Program-made: the position numbers and the translations under genes
In this document: positions 58,946 to 64,000 of the stretch, one piece after another
Position numbering within the stretch: position 1 is the first letter of the stretch
Layout: each line of letters starts with the position of its first letter
From: an uncultured Pseudohongiella sp.
Lineage (GTDB): Bacteria > Pseudomonadota > Gammaproteobacteria > Pseudomonadales > Pseudohongiellaceae
Length of the DNA: 64,000 bases
Reading direction: 5' to 3'
Assembly: GCA_951812715.1 (NCBI GenBank)
Contig: OX638323.1
Coordinates: forward strand, 868,001-932,000
The notes under the pieces: model-generated
Seen by the model: only the letters and a program-made list of their open reading frames with translations
Databases searched by the model: none
Told to the model about the DNA's origin: nothing

Positions 58946-59920
58946 TCAGACGAAATCCCGCAGAATGTCGGCGGCAAGTCCGTCCCTGGCAAGTATTTGC
59001 TTCAATTTCGTCAAGGCCTCAAGCTGAACCTGCCGCGTCCGCTCGCGGGTGAGGCCGACTTCCCGGCCTACGCGTTCCAGCGTATCGCAGTCATGGCCTT
59101 CGAGACCGAAACGCCGCAGCAAAACATCCCGCTGTCTCGGCGTCAGTTCCCGCAACCACTCCGCCAGACGCTCGCGCAACTGGTCCCTGCCATAGCAATC
59201 CCCCGGCTGCCGCGCTGTCCGGTCGGGAACCATGTCCAGCAAGGGGATTTTGACGTCTTCCGACAGCGGAGCGTCGGCGGAATAAATTCCGACGCCAAGC
59301 GCAAGCAGACGCTTCACCTTGCCGGCAGGTCTGCCCGTGCGCTCCGATATCTCCGTGACCGTGGGTTCCCGGCTTTTCAGGGCCATGAGTTCCCGTTCGG
59401 CGCGCTTGATGACGTTCAGTTCCTTGGCAACGTGGACGGGCAGTCGAATGGTCCGCGTCTGGCTCATGAGCCCGCGTTCGATATTCTGGCGAATCCACCA
59501 GGTCGCATAGGTCGAGAAGCGAAATCCTCTTTCCGGATCGAATTTCTCCACCGCGTGCAACAGGCCGAGATTACCCTCCTCGATCAGATCGCCGAAGGGC
59601 AGTCCACGCCAGCGATAGCGCGCCGCGATGCGCACCACCAGACGCAAATTGCCTTCGACCATGCGCCGCCAGCTACCTTTGTGGCCGTGCCGCGCCGCTC
59701 GCGAATACTGAACTTCCTGCTCCGCCGTCAACAGCGGCTTGTGGCCGATTTCCGAAAGATAAAGCTGGGTCGTATCCGGGGCCAGCTCAGTGGCAGCCGG
59801 GCGCGCATAATAGACCTTGCGCTCCTGCTCCTCTCCCGGCGCAGGCTCACGATCGGCCGAAGGGCAATCGTAGTCGTGAATTTCCCGGTTTCCGTCGCAA
59901 GGCTGCATGGCTTCGTGCAT
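58946..59920 (-). CDS. rpoS: RNA polymerase sigma factor RpoS
   Basis: Stationary-phase/general-stress sigma factor of 324 aa. Region 1.2-2 reads TTQLYLSEIGHKPLLTAEQEVQYSRAARHG...RRMVEGNLRLVVRIAARYRWRGLPFGDLIEEGNLGLLHAVEKFDPERGFRFSTYATWWIRQNIERGLMSQTRTIRLPVHV, region 3 EPTVTEISERTGRPAGKV, and region 4 LTPRQRDVLLRRFGLEGHDCDTLERVGREVGLTRERTRQVQLEALTKL. The closeness to E. coli RpoS in length and in VKELNV-like segments favours RpoS over RpoD. The usual neighbours nlpD and pcm are absent. Confidence 0.93.
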   Translation of the reverse strand: MHEAMQPCDGNREIHDYDCPSADREPAPGEEQERKVYYARPAATELAPDTTQLYLSEIGHKPLLTAEQEVQYSRAARHGHKGSWRRMVEGNLRLVVRIAARYRWRGLPFGDLIEEGNLGLLHAVEKFDPERGFRFSTYATWWIRQNIERGLMSQTRTIRLPVHVAKELNVIKRAERELMALKSREPTVTEISERTGRPAGKVKRLLALGVGIYSADAPLSEDVKIPLLDMVPDRTARQPGDCYGRDQLRERLAEWLRELTPRQRDVLLRRFGLEGHDCDTLERVGREVGLTRERTRQVQLEALTKLKQILARDGLAADILRDFV

Positions 59921-59984
59921 CTGGATTCCCCCTTTCTCCGGCCTGCGACTCAGCGGCAGGTCTCGGATAATAGTAAATGGATTA

Positions 59985-60029
59985 CTTAACTATACCGACC
60001 TTCGAGGCCGGCGCCCGAAGTATAGTAAG
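59985..60029. promoter_or_regulatory. Long inverted repeat upstream of rpoS
   Basis: Outer arms CTTAACTATAC / GTATAGTAAG (one extra A) with inner CTTCG/CGAAG and a GGCCGGCGCC core, centred about 86 bases upstream of the rpoS start. It could form a cruciform in DNA or a hairpin in the rpoS leader RNA. Confidence 0.55.
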
Positions 60030-60124
60030 GGGGAAGGGAAATACTAAATCGGGCGCCAAATTAGCGGGCCGGCCCGTGGGCGCGACCGCTTTAGCGGAAG
60101 GTTACCCTTGTTGGCGGCGGCGCT

Positions 60125-61183
60125 TCAGCGCTCCTGATATCTCTGCAAGGTCTCCGCTACCACCGCGACCACACGGCGATTGGCTTCTCGACCGGCTTCA
60201 GTCTCGTTATCGGCAACCGGCAGTTGTTCGCCGTATCCTTGCGCGTTAACGCGGCCCAGCGAAATGCCGAAATCTTCGATCAGCATTTCGCGAACGGCAT
60301 CGGCCCGGCGCTGGGACAGATCGAGATTGTAGAGCTGCGTGCCGACGCTGTCGGTGTGGCCTTCGAGGTGCAGCATGACGCCATCGTACTCCCGCAGAAA
60401 CTCGGCTAGATCTTCGATTTCGGGCAGGTCCACATCGCGAATGACAGCCTCGTCGAAGTCGAAGTTAACCTGCAATTCGAAGCGGGCGATTTCCTCGATC
60501 AGGATCGGACAGCCGTTTTCGTCAACGGCGTAATTGGATGGGGTGTTGGGACAATCGTCATCCGGATCGGGCGCCCCATCGCCGTCGGAATCAGGCGGCG
60601 GCGCCACGGCTATGGGTTCTGGAGGCGGGGACGGGGCCGGTGGCGGATTGCGTTCGCCGAAATAATACACCAGCCCGGCATCGAATCCGATATCCGAATC
60701 CACCCAGTCCCGACCCAGCAAGCTATAGTTTCGCACGCCGGCGCGCAGCACGAACTGATCCCTGAGTTCAAATTCGATACCACCGCCGTAGGACAGAAAA
60801 GAGTCATTTTCGCCGTCGATATTGATATTGCCGACGCCGCCGCTGAAATAGGGCCGAATCCTGTTTCCGGGCTGCCACAGGGTATAGCGCAGATCTAGCT
60901 GCCAGGTATCCAGGTCAGCTTCCGCCTGGTTCTCCGCATATAGCGGATCGGCTTCCAGCAAGCCGAATTCCGCGCTCCAGTGGCGATCGAAATCGACGCC
61001 CAGCGAAAAAGTGAAACCGACTTCCCGCGCTTCCAGCATGGCTTCGTCGTCGAACTGCAACAATTTCAACCCAGGCGAAACGTAGTAAATTGGATCCTGC
61101 GCCTGCGCGCTGCCTGCAAAAGCGATGCCCGCCACGGTCAATACCGCGCAAAACAGGTTTCGTGAGATGTTTTTGTTGTTCAT
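60125..61183 (-). CDS. OmpA/OprF-like outer-membrane protein
   Basis: A 352-aa porin-like protein: signal peptide (LFCAVLTVAGIAFAGSAQA), an eight-strand beta-barrel, a Pro-rich linker (PPPAPSPPPEPIAVAPPP), a thrombospondin-3-like calcium-binding stretch (DSDGDGAPDPDDDCPNTPSNYAVDENGCP), and a C-terminal OmpA peptidoglycan-binding domain (VNFDFDEAVIRDVDLPEIEDLAEFL...LHLEGHTDSVGTQLYNLDLSQRRADAVREML...RVNAQGYGEQLPVADNETEAGREANRRVVAVV). Tethers the outer membrane to the wall. Leftward; alone. Confidence 0.94.
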   Translation of the reverse strand: MNNKNISRNLFCAVLTVAGIAFAGSAQAQDPIYYVSPGLKLLQFDDEAMLEAREVGFTFSLGVDFDRHWSAEFGLLEADPLYAENQAEADLDTWQLDLRYTLWQPGNRIRPYFSGGVGNINIDGENDSFLSYGGGIEFELRDQFVLRAGVRNYSLLGRDWVDSDIGFDAGLVYYFGERNPPPAPSPPPEPIAVAPPPDSDGDGAPDPDDDCPNTPSNYAVDENGCPILIEEIARFELQVNFDFDEAVIRDVDLPEIEDLAEFLREYDGVMLHLEGHTDSVGTQLYNLDLSQRRADAVREMLIEDFGISLGRVNAQGYGEQLPVADNETEAGREANRRVVAVVAETLQRYQER

Positions 61184-61617
61184 TTGTTTGCTCCCTTGTA
61201 GCGCAAGTCAGGTCGATGGCAGGACGATATAACCTGAATCTGGCTTAATCAATCAATTATAGGCGCAATCAGCGCTTTGTCCAAAAGGCGCCGGGATTCT
61301 GCCTGTTTTGCGATTCGTTCGCCATGCTTCCGGCGAGGATTTCCCGAATAGCGAATAGCACGGCGGGGTTGGCATTCGGCTAGAATATATAATATATTCT
61401 TCTTCCCGAGTTTCTGGGCGCGAGTCGGAAACATGCTCAAGCCGGGGCGGCAGCCGGGTTCCCAAGCGGCTGTATTTTACGCGTTCGTCACGTACGGAGC
61501 GTTGCTAAAGAGATACTTGGCGCGTTTTTTCTCGGAGCAGTACGATCTCGATGGCAGGACGTACTTCGCGAGCTTGCGCTACAGCATCTGAGACTTTCGG
61601 ACAGTAAGGAGGCGTTT
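61184..61617. other. 434-base intergenic region
   Basis: Contains an AT-rich dyad GAATATA-TAA-TATATTC (61383-61399), probably promoter DNA, and a 52-codon open frame (ATG 61433 to stop 61591, with AFVTYGALLKRYLARFF) that has no recognisable family. I do not call it a gene. The stretch just before the next CDS carries AAGGAGG, its ribosome-binding site. Confidence 0.5.
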
Positions 61618-63912
61618 GTGCACAAGAATTTGTTTTCCGCCGCCGCGGTCGCGCTGCTCGCGGTTACCGGTTGCGCGCCGCGCGCCGCCGATCAGCAGGC
61701 GCCGCAGCACGGCGCTTCGCTTCCCGTCGCGGTGTACGAGCGCGCGGAGGCTTTCCTGCCCGAAAATCTCGGCGCCCTCGTGAAAGGCGAGCGCTTGACG
61801 CCGCGGTGGCGGGAAGACGGCGCCCTGTTCTGGTTCGAGGCTGACACCGCCGATGGCCGCCGTTTCGTGCTGACGGACCCCGACCGCGGCGAGAGCCAGG
61901 CGCTGTTCGACCACGAAGCGCTCGCAGCGAAGCTGACGGAAGCCAGCGGCGAAACGGTCGATGCCACCGATCTATCGTTGCGCGGCGTGGACTACGACTT
62001 CGAAACGGAAACACTCTCTTTCTGGTTCGAAGGGCAACGCTGGTCGTTCGCCCGCGACTCGCTGCGGCAAGTGGAGGCGCCGGTCGCCGGGCTCTCGCCG
62101 GACGGGCGCTGGCGCGTATTCATCCGTGATCACGATCTTTACCTGGAGGACATGGCCAGCGGGGATATCCGCCGCTTGACGACAGACGGTTCCGCGCAAC
62201 GCCCTTACGCCCGCCCGCTTGTCAACCCGCGGCGCATGGTGGAGGCCGCGAGCTCGACGCCCGAATTGGACGCCGACATCGAATGGTCGCCGGATTCCCG
62301 GCGCTTTGCGAGCTATCGCATGAATCTCGAAGGCGCGAGGACACTTAGCCTCGTGGAGTCGACACCGCCCGACGGCGCACCGCCGATCGCCTACGAGTAC
62401 TTCTACCCGCTAACCGGCGACAGTAACGTTCCAACCGCGCAATCCTTCATTATCGACGCCGCGAGTGGCGCCCGTGTCGCGGTGGGCCTGCCGCCTCAGG
62501 ACATCCTCTACTACTACGGGCCTTCGTTCGTCTGGACCGGAGACAGCGAGGAAGTCACTCAGCTCATTCCGGCGCGCGGCTACGGCGCGCTGCGTCTGCA
62601 CGCGATCGATGCCGCGAGCGGCGCCGCCAGAGTGCTCGCCGAAACCAGCTCGGATACCTTCGTCGACTACTACGATCACTCATGGACCTATCTGGACCGC
62701 GCCGATGCCTATTTCTGGCTGTCCGAAGCAACCGGCTGGCACCACGGCTATCTGGTGACTCGCGACGGTCGGCGCCACGCTCTGACGCACGGCGAATGGC
62801 GTGTTCACTATCTCGCCGGCGCGACCCTCGATGAAGATAATCTTTTCGTCGTCGGCAGCGGCCGCGAGCCGGATCGCGATCCGTACCTGCGCCACCTCTA
62901 CCGGGTAAACCGGGACGGCGGCGAGCCGTTGTTGCTTACCCCCGAAGCGCTAGACCATGACGTTTCCGTCTCACCGGACGGCCGCTACTTCGTCGACAAC
63001 ATGTCGCTGATCAACGAACCGACCCGCTCCGTGCTGCGCAGCGCGCTCGATGGCGAAATCATAATGCAGTTGCAAGCCGCCGACACATCGGCGCTGGACG
63101 AACTCGGCTACCGGTATCCGCAGCCATTCGAGACCGTGGCGGCGGATGGACGGACTCCGATCTACGGCGCGATTTACCGGCCATCCGATTTCGATCCGTC
63201 GCGCCGGTACGCCGTGATCGAGAACATCTACACTGGACCCCACTACGTGATGGCGCCGAAGTCGTTTACCGCCGGCCTGACCGGCCGAAATGCCGCGTCG
63301 ATCGCGGAACTCGGCTTCATCGTGGTGCTGATCGACGGGCGTGGGTCTTCGGGCCGCTCGCGCGATTTCCTCGCGCATGCCTACCGCAATCTCCACGAGG
63401 TCGGACTCGACGATCACATCGCCGGCATCCGCGCGCTGGCGGAGAGTTACCCTTACATGGATCTCTCCCGCGTCGGCGTTTACGGGTTCTCCGCCGGCGG
63501 CTACGACGTCGTGCGCGCGATGACGCGCCGGCCCGACTTTTATACCGCTGGTGTCTCCGCGTCCGGCAATCACGACAACCGTCTGGACAAGGCGATCTGG
63601 AACGAGCAATGGATGGGGCTCCCGCTCGGCCCACACTACGACGACAATTCAAACGTAACCTGGGCGGACAAACTCGAGGGCGAACTATTCCTGGCTCACG
63701 GCGAACTGGACGAGAACGTGCCGCCACTCGCCACCCGCCGCCTGATCGACGCGCTCATCAAGGCCAACAAGGATTTCGAATACCTGATCGTGCCGGGCGC
63801 GGGACACTTCCTCGACAATTCGGACTATTTCAATCGGCGCCGCTGGGACTTCTTCGTGCGCTCGCTCCGGGGAATGGAACCGCCGCCGGCGTACCAGATC
63901 AATGGGCTTTAG
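61618..63912 (+). CDS. S9-family (DPP IV-like) prolyl peptidase lipoprotein
   Basis: A 764-aa serine peptidase with GTG start 61618 after a strong AAGGAGG. The N-terminus has a lipobox (LLAVTGC), so it is likely a lipoprotein. A DPP-IV beta-propeller domain (WFEADTADGRRFVL, WSFARDSLRQVEAPVAGLSPDGRWRVFIRDHDLYLED, IEWSPDSRRFASYRMN) precedes the hydrolase domain with nucleophile VYGFSAGGYDVV (Ser about 623), Asp in HGELDENVPP (about 698) and His in VPGAGHFLD (about 728). GxSxGG reads GFSAGG. Removes X-Pro dipeptides; fits peptide scavenging. Confidence 0.9.
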   Translation: MHKNLFSAAAVALLAVTGCAPRAADQQAPQHGASLPVAVYERAEAFLPENLGALVKGERLTPRWREDGALFWFEADTADGRRFVLTDPDRGESQALFDHEALAAKLTEASGETVDATDLSLRGVDYDFETETLSFWFEGQRWSFARDSLRQVEAPVAGLSPDGRWRVFIRDHDLYLEDMASGDIRRLTTDGSAQRPYARPLVNPRRMVEAASSTPELDADIEWSPDSRRFASYRMNLEGARTLSLVESTPPDGAPPIAYEYFYPLTGDSNVPTAQSFIIDAASGARVAVGLPPQDILYYYGPSFVWTGDSEEVTQLIPARGYGALRLHAIDAASGAARVLAETSSDTFVDYYDHSWTYLDRADAYFWLSEATGWHHGYLVTRDGRRHALTHGEWRVHYLAGATLDEDNLFVVGSGREPDRDPYLRHLYRVNRDGGEPLLLTPEALDHDVSVSPDGRYFVDNMSLINEPTRSVLRSALDGEIIMQLQAADTSALDELGYRYPQPFETVAADGRTPIYGAIYRPSDFDPSRRYAVIENIYTGPHYVMAPKSFTAGLTGRNAASIAELGFIVVLIDGRGSSGRSRDFLAHAYRNLHEVGLDDHIAGIRALAESYPYMDLSRVGVYGFSAGGYDVVRAMTRRPDFYTAGVSASGNHDNRLDKAIWNEQWMGLPLGPHYDDNSNVTWADKLEGELFLAHGELDENVPPLATRRLIDALIKANKDFEYLIVPGAGHFLDNSDYFNRRRWDFFVRSLRGMEPPPAYQINGL

Positions 63913-64000
63913 GCCGCGGATCGGGAATAAGGAGATCGGTAGCAGGGACGCGACGGCCATGACCAGAGTCTGCGTTGCTCCGCATCGCGGTTAGCGCAAC

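Noticed and set aside
58946..59920. Call as housekeeping sigma factor RpoD
   Set aside because: Length of 324 aa and absence of the long region 1.1 and the non-conserved insert favour RpoS.
61433..61591. Small 52-aa frame upstream of the S9 peptidase
   Set aside because: No recognisable family and weak start context; could be a real small protein but cannot be supported.
1..64000. tRNA, rRNA, riboswitch, prophage or complete insertion sequence
   Set aside because: None could be recognised by reading. The only transposase-like sequence is the truncated copy at 20573-21001.

Overview
The window is a chromosomal segment of a high-GC gammaproteobacterium, probably marine or host-associated and uncultured. 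The main evidence is an RpoS-type sigma factor, a large TonB-dependent receptor, periplasmic c-type cytochrome and PQQ enzymes, an OmpA/OprF-like porin, SURF1, and single-copy housekeeping genes (pyk, ilvD, ogt). The taxon is inferred, since no rRNA or tRNA gene is visible. Genes sit on both strands in short operons, with many small repeats and toxin-antitoxin loci between them.

Layout. 0-8 kb: partial ogt, pyk, a secreted DUF3089 hydrolase, a decayed quinoprotein/cytochrome gene, ilvD and two tandem DUF6644-like membrane proteins. 8-20.4 kb: an accessory zone with a duplicated small membrane-protein gene flanking an orphan HigA-like regulator, then hepT-mntA, a cytochrome c/PQQ dehydrogenase pair, hipBA, an acyltransferase, an Eis-like acetyltransferase, an exported amidohydrolase/ThuA pair, a frameshifted mazF and vapBC. 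20.4-30 kb: a truncated Y1 transposase with direct repeats abuts an FbiC-type Fo synthase (deazaflavin/F420 precursor). Lipid and membrane genes, an exported M20 peptidase and a divergent SIS/RpiR pair follow. 30-42 kb: SURF1, a cytochrome c fused to a PHM-like copper monooxygenase, two CopC-fold proteins lacking the usual histidines, a thioesterase, nfsA, a Do-like protease, a CadC-like regulator and canonical copCD. 41-49 kb: two leftward operons, one of glycosyltransferase, nucleosidase-like, spore-photoproduct-lyase-like and SDR genes, the other of MDR, SDR, SDR and acyl-CoA dehydrogenase genes. 49-51.4 kb: a GntR(YtrA)-ABC transporter operon with its own operator. 51.5-64 kb: TonB receptor, membrane-anchored ureohydrolase, ammonium transporter with an apparent CTG start, class III CoA-transferase, rpoS, ompA-like gene and a DPP-IV-like lipoprotein peptidase.

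Themes. (1) Periplasmic oxidative and copper chemistry: PQQ dehydrogenase, di-heme cytochrome, PHM-like monooxygenase, CopC/CopD and SURF1. (2) A dense cluster of toxin-antitoxin loci, some intact and some broken. (3) Two dispersed intergenic repeat families. One is a ~36 bp REP-like hairpin with compensatory stem changes. The other is a ~120-165 bp element that in two places supplies the stop codon of the adjacent gene. (4) An exported ureohydrolase next to a TonB receptor and an ammonium transporter, suggesting nitrogen scavenging. All functional calls come from reading motifs and gene order; no database search was run.
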